From: Nakamurella deserti
Lineage (GTDB): Bacteria > Actinomycetota > Actinomycetes > Mycobacteriales > Nakamurellaceae
Direction of reading: 5' to 3'
Assembly: GCF_003260015.1 (NCBI RefSeq)
Contig: NZ_QCXS01000003.1
Location: 548,315-612,314, forward strand
DNA: 64,000 bases
Shown: positions 34,053 through 42,882 of the stretch, piece after piece
Layout: every line of letters starts with the position of its first letter
Position numbering within the stretch: position 1 is the stretch's first letter
Notes under the pieces: model-generated
Databases searched by the model: none
Seen by the model: only the letters and a program-made list of their open reading frames with translations
What the model was told of the DNA's origin: nothing
Program-made: the position numbers and the translations under genes

Positions 34053-34871
34053 TCAGCGACGCGGACGCGAGTCGTAGGCCTTGCGCGCGCTGCAGACCGA
34101 CGCCTTCTTGCACACCTCGGTACTGCCGTCGGCGGCCAGCTTGAGCACCACCGAGTCGTCGAGCACGTTGTGTCCGACGACGACCCCCGCGCCGACCGGC
34201 GAGTCCACCCGCTCCCCCACACCGGGTGCGGTGGCCTTGAAGTCGGCGTACATCGGGTGCTCGTACTTCAGGCAGCACATCAACCGGCCGCAGGCCCCGG
34301 AGATGCGCATCGGGTTCAACGGCAGATCCTGGTCGCGGGCCATGGCCAGCGTCACCGGCTCGTAGTCCCGCAGGAACGTCGAGCAGCAGGTGTCGCGTCC
34401 GCAGGACCCGATGGCCCCGGTCACCCGAACCGCGTCGCGGTCGGTGACCTGGCGCAGCTCCACCCTGACCTTGAGCGTGGACGACAGGTCACGCAGCAGG
34501 GAACGGAAGTCGACGGTCTCGGGCGACGAGTAGTAGACGACCGTCTTCGCACCCTGCGGATCGACGGCGAGGATCTTCATCGGCAGCGCATGGGTGCGCA
34601 CCAGCCGCCGGGTCGCGACCAGCGTGCGCGCCTTCGCCTTGCGGGTCTCCTCGGCGGCCTGCTCGTCGGCGGCGGTCGCCTTGCCGGCCAGCACCGGGAA
34701 TCCGTCGGTGTCCTCCGAGGTGTACTCCGGTGGCCACAGCACGGTGGCGGTCACGTGGCCGTTCGCCGTCGGGTACAGCACCGGGTCGCCGACCTCCAGC
34801 TCCAGGTCGCCCGGATCGGCGTAGAACAGCTGGCCGTTCCTGGTGAACACCACCGCACACAGCATTCCCAT
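34053..34871 (-). CDS. ricT: PSP1-domain protein RicT (YaaT)
   Basis: About 272 aa. MGMLCAVVFTRNGQLFYADPG is the actinobacterial N-terminus, and VDPQGAKTVVYYSSPETVDFR with VTGAIGSCGRDTCCSTFL and SGACGRLMCCLKYEHP is the Cys-rich PSP1 core. In Bacillus, RicT with RicA and RicF forms an Fe-S-containing complex that affects RNA maturation. The role in actinobacteria is not settled. It is directly downstream of holB on the same strand, the usual bacterial pairing. ATG 34871 and 34865 are both possible starts. Confidence 0.9.
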   Translation of the reverse strand: MGMLCAVVFTRNGQLFYADPGDLELEVGDPVLYPTANGHVTATVLWPPEYTSEDTDGFPVLAGKATAADEQAAEETRKAKARTLVATRRLVRTHALPMKILAVDPQGAKTVVYYSSPETVDFRSLLRDLSSTLKVRVELRQVTDRDAVRVTGAIGSCGRDTCCSTFLRDYEPVTLAMARDQDLPLNPMRISGACGRLMCCLKYEHPMYADFKATAPGVGERVDSPVGAGVVVGHNVLDDSVVLKLAADGSTEVCKKASVCSARKAYDSRPRR

Positions 34872-34919
34872 GGGAGCACCGTACGCGGCCCCCGCCGTAG
34901 GCACCGGACGGACGACGGC

Positions 34920-36110
34920 TCAGCCGGTGAGCAGCCGCATCATCAGCGCCTCGATGGCGATCTGCGGCTTCACGTTGGCCTCGATCGCCACCCGGCACTC
35001 CAGGATCGCGTCCAGTCGCCGCAACGCCCCGGCAGCCCCGAGCCGCTGCACCGCCGACTCGAGGTCACCGCGGAGGTCGGGGTTGAGCAGCGTCGCGGGC
35101 GCCCGCAGCGACAGCGTGATGACGTCCCGGTAGTAGCCGGACAGATCGATGAGAGCCCGGTCCAGCACGTCCCGCTCGGTCCGGGTGGCCCGCGACTTCT
35201 GCCGCTTCTCCAGTTCCCGCACGACGCCGACGGTCCCGCGGGCGGCCCCGACCGCACCCTTGCCGGTACCGCCGGCCCCCAGCGCGGTCTTGAGCTCCTC
35301 GAGCTCGACGGCGTCGCGCCGCTCGCTCATGGCCTTCGCCTCCTGCTTGGCCCGGTCCAGGATCGTGGCCGCGGCGTCGTAGACGTCACCGAGCCCGACC
35401 AGCCGCCGCGGGATCTCCAGGATCGCCGCCCGGACCGCCGCCGCGTCCGGGTCGCGGGCCAGCCGCCGGGCCCGCCCCACGTGACCACCGCAGACCGACG
35501 CCGCCCAGGCCGCCCGCTCCGGGTCGACGCCGTCGCGGGTCCGGAGCACCTGGGCGATGTCGTCCACCGACGGACTGGCCAGGCTGATCACCCGGCACCG
35601 GGAGCGGATCGTCACCGACACGTCGTCGGGATGGGTGGACGGCGCGCAGAGCAGGAAGACGGTCTGCTTCGACGGCTCCTCGACCGCCTTGAGCAGCGCG
35701 TTCGCCGCGCCCTCGGTGAGGCGGTCAGCGTCTTCGATGAGCACGATCTGCCAGCGGCCCGTCATGGGCCGGCGGGCGGCGGCCTGCACGACGGCGCGCA
35801 TCTCGTCGACGCGGATCGACAGGCCCTCGGGGTTGAAGGAACGGACGTCGCCGTGGGTGCCGTGCAGCACCGTGCGGCAGTGCACGCAGTGGCCGCACCC
35901 ACGGTCCGGGCATTCGAGCGCGGCGGCGAAGGCGCGGGCGGCGTTGGAGCGGCCGGAGCCGGGCGGGCCGGTGAACAGCCAGGCGTGCGTCATCGCCGAG
36001 ACCGGTACGCCCGCGTCGCCGTGGGAGGCGTCGACGGCCAGCCGCAGCGTCTCGATCACCTCGTGCTGGCCGACGAGATCGGCGAAGACGTCGGTGGGAG
36101 GGGCGGTCAC
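34920..36110 (-). CDS. holB: DNA polymerase III subunit delta'
   Basis: About 396 aa, a clamp-loader AAA+ subunit. FADLVGQHEVIETLRLAV opens the module. GPPGSGRS replaces the Walker A lysine with Arg, as in non-hydrolysing delta' of actinobacteria. CPDRGCGHCVHC is the zinc site, and VEEPSKQTVFLLCA with TIRSRCRVISL the sensor region. A long charged insertion/linker lies at ~270-320. GTG 36110 is favoured over starts 8 and 12 codons upstream. Followed by ricT. Confidence 0.92.
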   Translation of the reverse strand: MTAPPTDVFADLVGQHEVIETLRLAVDASHGDAGVPVSAMTHAWLFTGPPGSGRSNAARAFAAALECPDRGCGHCVHCRTVLHGTHGDVRSFNPEGLSIRVDEMRAVVQAAARRPMTGRWQIVLIEDADRLTEGAANALLKAVEEPSKQTVFLLCAPSTHPDDVSVTIRSRCRVISLASPSVDDIAQVLRTRDGVDPERAAWAASVCGGHVGRARRLARDPDAAAVRAAILEIPRRLVGLGDVYDAAATILDRAKQEAKAMSERRDAVELEELKTALGAGGTGKGAVGAARGTVGVVRELEKRQKSRATRTERDVLDRALIDLSGYYRDVITLSLRAPATLLNPDLRGDLESAVQRLGAAGALRRLDAILECRVAIEANVKPQIAIEALMMRLLTG

Positions 36111-36165
36111 GGGTGCGACCCTACCGGCGGTCACCGACAGACCCACGAGCCCTGACCGGGCCGGG

Positions 36166-36858
36166 TCAGCGGTCGAGCAGGTCGACCACGGCCTGGACGA
36201 TGTCGGCCCCGAGTCCGGTGACCACGAGGAAGAAGAACAGCAGGAACAGCCCGAGCTGGACGAGGTTGGCCCGTCTGCGGTCGAGGCGTTGCGGCGGCGC
36301 GGGCGGCTGGAAGGCCGACGCCGGCACCGACGACCGCGGACCGGCCTGTGGCGAGGACGGCGCGGCCGGCGGCGTCCGCACGTTGCCGGTACCGAACTGC
36401 TGCCCGAACTGCGTGAGCTGGCCGCGGAACCGGTCGGCGGCGGAGGGCACCGTCCCTGCGGGGGCCGCCGGCACCGGGAACGACGGCGCGGCCGACCGGC
36501 GATGGGTGGACGGCGCGGCCGGCGCGATCGCGGTGGGCGTCGGTCCCTGGTGGAAGCCGGCCCGGGCGGCCGCGCGACGGCTGGGCTCCGCCGCGGCAGG
36601 CGGACGCGGCGCCCGCTCGCGGGGTTGGGCGCGTGCCGCCGCGGGCCGGTCGATCGCGGCCAGCTCCCGCACCGCCGCGGCCACCCGCGGATCGATCTCC
36701 GGCAGGCCGGGTGCGGTGGCCCGGACGGCCAGGGGCGGTCGCACCGGCGCCACCGGAACGGTCGCGTCCGGGTACACCGGGAGCACCTCGTACCGGACCC
36801 GCAGGGCCTGGGTGCCGTCGGCGCCGCTCAACGCATCGACGAAACGCTGCGTGCTCAT
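36166..36858 (-). CDS. Pro/Ala-rich tail-anchored hypothetical protein
   Basis: A 230-aa protein. A short folded-looking N-terminus (RFVDALSGADGTQALRVRYE) is followed by about 150 Pro/Ala/Arg-rich, probably disordered residues. A single membrane helix (LVQLGLFLLFFFLVVTGLG) sits at the extreme C-terminus, preceded by RLDRRR. The layout predicts a C-tail-anchored protein facing the cytoplasm. No family is recognised. It sits between topA and holB, a spot held by an adenylate-cyclase gene in M. tuberculosis. ATG 36858 is 20 nt after the topA stop. Confidence 0.65.
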   Translation of the reverse strand: MSTQRFVDALSGADGTQALRVRYEVLPVYPDATVPVAPVRPPLAVRATAPGLPEIDPRVAAAVRELAAIDRPAAARAQPRERAPRPPAAAEPSRRAAARAGFHQGPTPTAIAPAAPSTHRRSAAPSFPVPAAPAGTVPSAADRFRGQLTQFGQQFGTGNVRTPPAAPSSPQAGPRSSVPASAFQPPAPPQRLDRRRANLVQLGLFLLFFFLVVTGLGADIVQAVVDLLDR

Positions 36859-36875
36859 GCGCCCGAGGGTAGGCC

Positions 36876-39728
36876 TCAGGTCGCCGTCCTGGTGGTGGCC
36901 TTGCGGACCGCCGGCTTCTTGGCCGCCGGTTTCTTGGCGGCCGTTGTCTTGGCGGCCGCCTTGGTGGCGCCGGCCTTGACCGTCTTCGCCGTGGTCGCCT
37001 TCGGCGCCGCCGGCTTGCGGGTGGTCGCGCGCTTCGGCGCCGGGCCACGGGCGCGACGCTCGGCCAGCAGCTCGGCGGCCCGGTCGACGGTCAGCGACTC
37101 GACCTCGTCGCCCTTGCGCAGCGAGGCGTTGGTCTCGCCGTCGGTGACGTACGGGCCGAAGCGGCCCTCCTTGATCACCATCGGCTTCTTCGTCGCCGGG
37201 TCCTCGCCCACCTCGCGCAGCGGCGGGGCGGTGGCCGCCGACCGACCGCGCTGCTTGGGCTGGGCGTAGATCGCCAGCGCCTGCTCGAGCGTCACCGAGA
37301 ACAACTCCTCCTCGGTGGTCAGCGACCGCGAATCGGTGCCCTTCTTCAGATACGGGCCGTAGCGGCCGTTCTGCGCGGTGATCTCGACGCCGGTCTCGGG
37401 ATCAGTACCGACCACCCGGGGCAGGGTCAACAGCCGCAGGGCGTCCTCGAACGACACGGTCTCGACGTTCATCGACTTGAACAGCGACGCCGTGCGCGGC
37501 TTGACCGCGTTCTTGCCCTTCGTGGGCGTGTCCTCGGGGAGCACCTCGGTGACGTACGGGCCGTAGCGGCCGTCCTTGACGACGATCGGATACCCCGTGT
37601 CAGGGGCGGCGCCGAGTTCGCGGTCGCTGACCTCGGACTTGGCGAACAGATCCTCGACGGTGTCGGTGGTGACCTCGTCGGGGGCCATCTCCTCGGGCAG
37701 GTTGGCCCGCTCGGTGGCCTCGCCGTCCAGCGCCGCCCGCTCCAGGTACGGGCCGTAGCGGCCGACCCGGACGAACACCTGGCGACCGTCGGCGGAGGTG
37801 GCGATGGGCAGCGAGTTGACCTCGCGCGCGTCGATGTCCTCGAGGTTGGCGCCGACCAGCTTCTTCAGGCCGCCGGCCTTGCCGACCGAGCCGCCCGCGG
37901 TGTGGGCGACCCCGTCGATGGCCTCGGCGTCGCCGAAGTAGAAGGACTTGAGCCAGTCGGTGCGCTGGACACGGCCGTCGGCGATGCCGTCGAGCTCGTC
38001 CTCCATCGCGGCGGTGAAGTCGTAGTCGACGAGCCGGGCGAAGTGCTGCTCCAGCAGCCCCACGACGGCGAACGCCACCCAGGACGGCACCAGCGCCTGG
38101 CCCTTGCGCCAGACGTAGCCGCGCTCGGTGATGGTGCGGATGATCGAGGTGTAGGTGGAGGGGCGGCCGATGCCCAGCTCCTCCAGCGCCTTGATCAGCG
38201 ACGGCTCGGTGTAGCGGGCAGGCGGGCTGGTGACGTGGCCGCCGGGGGTGAGCTGCCGGATGCCCAGCTCCTCGCGCTCGCGGAGGTTGGGCAGCTTGCG
38301 CTCGGCGTCGTCGGCCTCGCCGCCCGCCTCGGCGTCGACGGTCTCGACGTAGGCGCGCAGAAAACCGGGGAAGGTGATCGTGCGACCGGACGAACCGAAC
38401 ACGCACTCGCGTCCCGCCGCGTCGGCGGCCATCTTCACCGTGAGCGTCAGACCCCGGGCGTCGACCATCTGGGACGCGATCGTGCGCTGCCAGATCAGCT
38501 CGTACAGCCGGAACTCGTCACTGCCCAGCGCGTTGCCGACCTGGCCGGGGGTGCGGAAGTTCTCGCCGGCGGGCCGGATGGCCTCGTGCGCCTCCTGGGC
38601 GTTCTTGACCTTCCGGGTGTACTGCCGCGGCGCGTCCGGGACGTACTCCGGGCCGTACAGCTCGCGGGCCTGCGTGCGGGCGGCGGTCAGCGCGGTCTGC
38701 GACAGGGTGGTCGAGTCGGTCCGCATGTAGGTGATGTAGCCGGACTCGTACAGCCGCTGGGCCGTGCGCATGGTGCGCTCCGACGACATGCCGAGCTTGC
38801 GGCCGGCCTCCTGCTGCAGCGTCGACGTCATGAACGGCGCGTAGGGCTTGCGCGTGTAGGGCTTCTCCTCGACGGAGGTCACCACGGCGCTGCGGCCGTC
38901 CAGCGTCCGGGCCAGGTCGTTGGCGGTCTCCTCGTCCAGCTGCAGCGCGGCGGAGCCGGCCTTGAGCGAGCCGGTGGACTCGTCGAAGTCCCGGCCGGTG
39001 GCGAGCTTGCGGCCGTCGACCTGCTGCAGGCTCGACGTGAAAGTGGCGCCCTCGGCGTTGGCCATGACGGCGTCGATGCCCCAGTAGCTGCCGGACACGA
39101 ACGCCATCCGGGCGCGTTCGCGCTGGACGACGATGCGGGTGGCGACGGACTGAACCCGGCCCGCCGACAGCTTCGGCATGACCTTCTTCCACAGCACCGG
39201 CGAGACCTCGTAGCCGTACAGCCGGTCGAGGATGCGGCGCGTCTCCTGGGCGTCGACGAGGTTGTCGTCGATCTGCCGCGGGTTCGCCGCCGCCTCGCGG
39301 ATCGCGGCCGGGGTGATCTCGTGGAAGACCATCCGCGAGACCGGGACCTTCGGGTTCAGCGTCTGCAGCAGGTGCCAGGCGATGGCCTCGCCCTCGCGGT
39401 CCTCATCGGTGGCGAGCAGGAGCTCGGTGGCGCCGGCCAGCGCGGACTTCAGCTTCGCGACCTGCGCACGCTTCTCCGGGCTGACGACGTACAGCGGCTC
39501 GAAGTCGTGGTCGACGTCGACACCGAGGCGGGCCCACGACTCGCCCTTGTACTTGGCCGGCACGTCGGCGGCACCGCGCGGGAGGTCGCGGATGTGGCCG
39601 ATCGAGGACTCCACGATGTAGCCGTCACCGAGGTAGCCGCCGATCGTCTGCGCCTTGGAGGGCGACTCGACGATCACCAGCCGGACGCCGTCGGTCCCGG
39701 CGCTCTTCGCGGATTTGCGCACAGCCAT
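36876..39728 (-). CDS. topA: DNA topoisomerase I
   Basis: A 950-aa type IA enzyme that relaxes negative supercoils. The TOPRIM domain has Glu21 (ESPSKA) and DEDREGE (108-114). The catalytic tyrosine is Tyr334 in YITYMRTDS. After the core, repeated C-terminal modules each carry GRYGPYL-like motifs (at least four), as in mycobacterial TopA, and the last ~60 residues are a Lys/Ala-rich tail known to aid processivity in that group. No Cys4 zinc fingers are present, also typical of actinobacteria. Confidence 0.97.
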   Translation of the reverse strand: MAVRKSAKSAGTDGVRLVIVESPSKAQTIGGYLGDGYIVESSIGHIRDLPRGAADVPAKYKGESWARLGVDVDHDFEPLYVVSPEKRAQVAKLKSALAGATELLLATDEDREGEAIAWHLLQTLNPKVPVSRMVFHEITPAAIREAAANPRQIDDNLVDAQETRRILDRLYGYEVSPVLWKKVMPKLSAGRVQSVATRIVVQRERARMAFVSGSYWGIDAVMANAEGATFTSSLQQVDGRKLATGRDFDESTGSLKAGSAALQLDEETANDLARTLDGRSAVVTSVEEKPYTRKPYAPFMTSTLQQEAGRKLGMSSERTMRTAQRLYESGYITYMRTDSTTLSQTALTAARTQARELYGPEYVPDAPRQYTRKVKNAQEAHEAIRPAGENFRTPGQVGNALGSDEFRLYELIWQRTIASQMVDARGLTLTVKMAADAAGRECVFGSSGRTITFPGFLRAYVETVDAEAGGEADDAERKLPNLREREELGIRQLTPGGHVTSPPARYTEPSLIKALEELGIGRPSTYTSIIRTITERGYVWRKGQALVPSWVAFAVVGLLEQHFARLVDYDFTAAMEDELDGIADGRVQRTDWLKSFYFGDAEAIDGVAHTAGGSVGKAGGLKKLVGANLEDIDAREVNSLPIATSADGRQVFVRVGRYGPYLERAALDGEATERANLPEEMAPDEVTTDTVEDLFAKSEVSDRELGAAPDTGYPIVVKDGRYGPYVTEVLPEDTPTKGKNAVKPRTASLFKSMNVETVSFEDALRLLTLPRVVGTDPETGVEITAQNGRYGPYLKKGTDSRSLTTEEELFSVTLEQALAIYAQPKQRGRSAATAPPLREVGEDPATKKPMVIKEGRFGPYVTDGETNASLRKGDEVESLTVDRAAELLAERRARGPAPKRATTRKPAAPKATTAKTVKAGATKAAAKTTAAKKPAAKKPAVRKATTRTAT

Positions 39729-40027
39729 GAGCTGTCAGGTTCTCCTTCTGTCGACCCCGTGGGATGAGGCGGCCGGGGTCGACCGCTTCGAGTCCGGGCC
39801 CCCGGCCGGTCGGGTCGGCTCGCGGGGTGTCCGCGGCCGGCCACGGCCCACCGGTGTCCGGGCCGAGCGGCCCACGTGGAACGTCACGGGTGCCGCTGCC
39901 GTTCCGGGCGGCGGCCCACTGAGTGCAGGATGCCACGGTTCCGGGCCATTCGTCGCATCTGCTGCACCCCGGGTCGTCGTGACGTCACCCTCGCACCACC
40001 CGACCGGGTGGCCGGCCACCGCACCCG

Positions 40028-40690
40028 TCAGCCCAGCTCCTGCTGCGCCGGGTGCACCGGAGTCGGCCGGGGCGCTCGGGGAGTGGTGTCGTCGTACACC
40101 GCGCGGTGCTCGTCGGGCGGGGCGCAATCGGCCGGCAGGTCGGCGGGCAGGGTGCCGACCGTGTCCGCCAGCCGGGCGAGCCGCCGGTGACCGACGATCC
40201 GGATGGCGGGACCGCCGGCGCGGACCCCGACGAAGGAGCCCGCCACTCCGGCCCGCGAGCAGGCGGCGATGAGGTCGTCGACCGTGTCCGGGGTGTGCGG
40301 ATCGACCCCCAGCAGGTAGCCGGCGTCGGCGGCGCGACCGGCGGCGAGCACCCAGAGCCGGCTGAAGCCGGCGGTGACCGCGAGCGCGCGGGGGACGCTC
40401 TTGACCGCGCCACGGGTCCAGGCCCGCGCCAGCGGCAGCAGCGCGGCGGACCGGGAGGTGCGCATCAGCAGCTGCGGGCCGGGTCCCTCCACGGTGACCA
40501 CCTCGGCGGCGAGCCCGCGGCGGGCGCACTCCGCGACGACCGCGGCCGCCCGCGCATCGTCGTCCAGCAGGATCGACAGCCGCGCCCCGGCGGTGCTCGT
40601 GGTGATCTGACCATGGGCGGCGAGCAGTCCACCGAGGTCGGCGACGTCGGGCGCCTGGTAGTCCGCGGAGAAGAAGGAGAGCTGGGCCAC
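40028..40690 (-). CDS. Conserved actinobacterial protein, Rv3647c-like
   Basis: A 220-aa protein that opens MAQLSFFSADYQAPDVADLGGLL and has Ala/Val/Leu-rich helices but no signal peptide. Position and opening match the uncharacterised protein encoded beside topA in mycobacteria (Rv3647c); function is unknown. ATG 40690. Its C-terminal ~20 residues are Pro/Thr-rich. Gene order suggests a link with topA, although about 300 bp of apparently empty sequence separates them. Confidence 0.78.
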   Translation of the reverse strand: MAQLSFFSADYQAPDVADLGGLLAAHGQITTSTAGARLSILLDDDARAAAVVAECARRGLAAEVVTVEGPGPQLLMRTSRSAALLPLARAWTRGAVKSVPRALAVTAGFSRLWVLAAGRAADAGYLLGVDPHTPDTVDDLIAACSRAGVAGSFVGVRAGGPAIRIVGHRRLARLADTVGTLPADLPADCAPPDEHRAVYDDTTPRAPRPTPVHPAQQELG

Positions 40691-40817
40691 GATCGGTCAC
40701 GCTATCCCGCGGGGTGGGGTGCCCGGTGATGCCGGAGCTGCACGGCCGGTCGGGTGGAGTCGGGAACTCCCGGTGACAACGCGCTGCGGCTCGCCGGAGC
40801 TCGTCACGGCTCTTGAT

Positions 40818-41042
40818 GGCGCCCGGGACCGGACAGCCGGGGTCGGGAGCGCTCCTCCCCCGGAACGGCGGTGGCCGGCTGTGGCTCGTCGTGGCGCCCG
40901 GGACGGGACAGCCGGGGTCGGGAGCGCTCATCCCCCGGAACGCCGGTGGCCGGCTGTGGCTCGTCGAGTCGCCCGGGTCCACCGCCGAGGACGAGCGGGG
41001 TCGGGAGCGGCGCACTATCGAGAACGGCGGCAGCTCGTCGGT
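40818..41042. repeat. 75-bp tandem repeat, three copies (third decayed)
   Basis: Copies begin at 40818, 40893 and 40968. The first two are nearly identical (GGCGCCCGGGACSGGACAGC, then a CTCCTCCCCCGGAACG-like stretch), and the third is degenerate. The 438-bp gap 40691-41128 holds nothing else but a terminator. Mycobacteria carry a cold-shock gene in this slot; none is seen here. Confidence 0.85.
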
Positions 41043-41081
41043 GTCGAGGCCTGTCGTGAAGGAACGGGACGACAGGACGGC

Positions 41082-41105
41082 CGGAGCCGGGGAGCCCCGA
41101 CTCCG
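41082..41105 (-). terminator. Hairpin terminator after lipoprotein 1
   Basis: CGGAGCCGGGG-AG-CCCCGACTCCG, an 11-position stem with one mismatch, 23 nt past the stop on the minus strand. Confidence 0.55.
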
Positions 41106-41128
41106 ACCGTCCGGTGTGGTGGGTGCGC

Positions 41129-41800
41129 TCAGGCGGCCATCTCGGCGCACTGGGGGATGGCGGCGACGGCCTGGTCGAGCCCGGGCTGCTCCATCGTGTC
41201 GATGGCGGCGAAGGACGACTGGGTGTCGGCGAACACCTCCTGCAGGGAGGTCTGCAGCTGCGTGGCGGCGGCCTCGAAGGACGCCTGGTCGGTCACCGGT
41301 GCCCGGGCGAACTCGTCCGCGGCGCCGATGATGGCGTCGCCGAGTGTGTTGAAACCGTCGACGGCGGTGGTGACCATCTGCTCACCGTTCTCGATGGTCG
41401 GCGGCGGCAGCGCGCCGGCCGACGTCGCGAGGCTCTTCAGCTTCTCGCCGAGCCCGGAGATCACTCCGGCGGCGGCCGCCTGCTTCTCGGTGACGGTCGT
41501 GCCCCCGGCGTTGGCCAGGTCGGTCTGCACGGAGGAGAAGGAGTCGCGCAGGCCGACGAACCCGGTGCAGAAGTTGGCGAACCAGGCCGTGCTCTGCTCG
41601 TCCAGCTGCATCGCGGCGGCCGTGGCGCTGCCGGCTGTGGAGCTGCCGGCCGTGGTGGCGTCGGACGACGGTGCCGGGTCGGACGAGCCGGCGGCGACGG
41701 ACGGCGACACGGACGTCGTCGCGCCTTCGTCGCTGTCGCTGCCGCAGCCGGCCAGCAGCGCGACGACCAGCGCCACTGCGAGGATCAGGCTGTTCTTCAT
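41129..41800 (-). CDS. Paralogous lipoprotein 1
   Basis: A 223-aa putative lipoprotein: MKNSLILAVALVVALLAGC holds the signal and lipobox LAGC. A Ser/Thr/Ala linker of ~40 residues follows, then an alpha-helical domain beginning LDEQSTAWFANFCTGF and ending IPQCAEMAA, with two conserved cysteines (FC and QC) that could bridge the helical bundle. GGAGAACC precedes the ATG at 41800. First of three tandem relatives; no named family is recognised. Confidence 0.8.
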   Translation of the reverse strand: MKNSLILAVALVVALLAGCGSDSDEGATTSVSPSVAAGSSDPAPSSDATTAGSSTAGSATAAAMQLDEQSTAWFANFCTGFVGLRDSFSSVQTDLANAGGTTVTEKQAAAAGVISGLGEKLKSLATSAGALPPPTIENGEQMVTTAVDGFNTLGDAIIGAADEFARAPVTDQASFEAAATQLQTSLQEVFADTQSSFAAIDTMEQPGLDQAVAAIPQCAEMAA

Positions 41801-41863
41801 GGTTCTCCGTTCGGTGGTGCCATCCGGTCGGGGCGGGGCTGCGTGGGCAGGCCCAGGACGCCG

Positions 41864-41896
41864 GACGGCCGGGTCGGAGACTCCGACCCGGCCGTC
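41864..41896 (-). terminator. Hairpin terminator after lipoprotein 2
   Basis: A perfect 15-bp stem (41864-41878 with 41882-41896) with a 3-nt loop, 29 nt past the lipoprotein 2 stop. Confidence 0.75.
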
Positions 41897-41925
41897 AGCG
41901 GTGGCGACTGTGTCGCCGGGTTCGA

Positions 41926-42648
41926 TCAGGAACCGGCGATCTCCTCGCAGCCGGGGATCTTCTCGACGGCGGCTCCCAGCTCGGGGGTCAGGATGCTCTC
42001 GAGCGGCGCCAGCGACTCCTGGATGGTGGTGGCCGAGGCCTGCACCTCGGTACCCAGGGTGGTGGCGGCGGCCTGCAGGCTCGCCTGGTCGGTGACCGGG
42101 GTCGCCGCGAACTTCTCGGCGGCGGCGATCATGGCGTCGCCGACCTGACCGTAGGCCGAGGTGGCACCGTCGGCCAGCTCCTGGCCGCCCTCGATGGTGG
42201 CGGGCGGCACGGCGGCGATGTCGGTGGCGGCCTTCTTGAACACGTTGCCGTAGTCGCTGACCCCGGTGGCCAGGGTGGCCTGCTGCTCGGCGGGGGCGGC
42301 GGCCGGGTCGGGCTGGATGGAACCCACGTTGGACGAGGCTTCCTGGATCGCCGTCGTGGAGCCGCAGAACGTGGTGAACCAGGTAACGCTCTGCTCGTCG
42401 AGGGTGATTGGCTCGCCGGTGGCGCTCGCGTCGTCGGACGCGGTCGTCTCCTCGGAGCTCTCCGTGGGCTGCGCCGCGCTGGACGAGTCCTCGGTCGCGG
42501 GCGACGACACCGACGGGGTGCTGGAGGTCGACGTGGAGGTTGCGGAGGTCGGGGTCGACGACGGGGTGGCCGTGCCGTCGGTGTCGCCGCCGCAGGCGGT
42601 CAGGACGGACGCGGCCAGCGCGACACCGATGACGAAGGTCTTCTTCAT
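41926..42648 (-). CDS. Paralogous lipoprotein 2
   Basis: A 240-aa putative lipoprotein: MKKTFVIGVALAASVLTAC with lipobox LTAC. A Thr/Ser-rich wall-spanning linker of ~70 residues precedes a domain starting LDEQSVTWFTTFCGS and ending IPGCEEIAGS. PATIEGGQELADGATSAYG and PVTDQASLQAAATTL match lipoproteins 1 and 3. ATG 42648 is chosen because the longer reading puts 16 charged residues ahead of the signal peptide. Confidence 0.8.
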   Translation of the reverse strand: MKKTFVIGVALAASVLTACGGDTDGTATPSSTPTSATSTSTSSTPSVSSPATEDSSSAAQPTESSEETTASDDASATGEPITLDEQSVTWFTTFCGSTTAIQEASSNVGSIQPDPAAAPAEQQATLATGVSDYGNVFKKAATDIAAVPPATIEGGQELADGATSAYGQVGDAMIAAAEKFAATPVTDQASLQAAATTLGTEVQASATTIQESLAPLESILTPELGAAVEKIPGCEEIAGS

Positions 42649-42882
42649 GTGGTCTCTTTCGATCGATCGCACCGTCGCGGTGCGGTGGACGGCCACTCCC
42701 GGTGACGCGACGGACGCGATCCCGCACGGAGAGCCGTGGACAACCTAAACACGCGCGACTGTCCGGGCCGGACCGAACCGCGCAACCTTTATCCGTCCGA
42801 GACGTGCCTGGTCACCGGACCGCGTACGTCGTCCGGACGGACGGTTCGCAGGACCAGCGGACGGTCCGTCGGGGAGCGGGGG

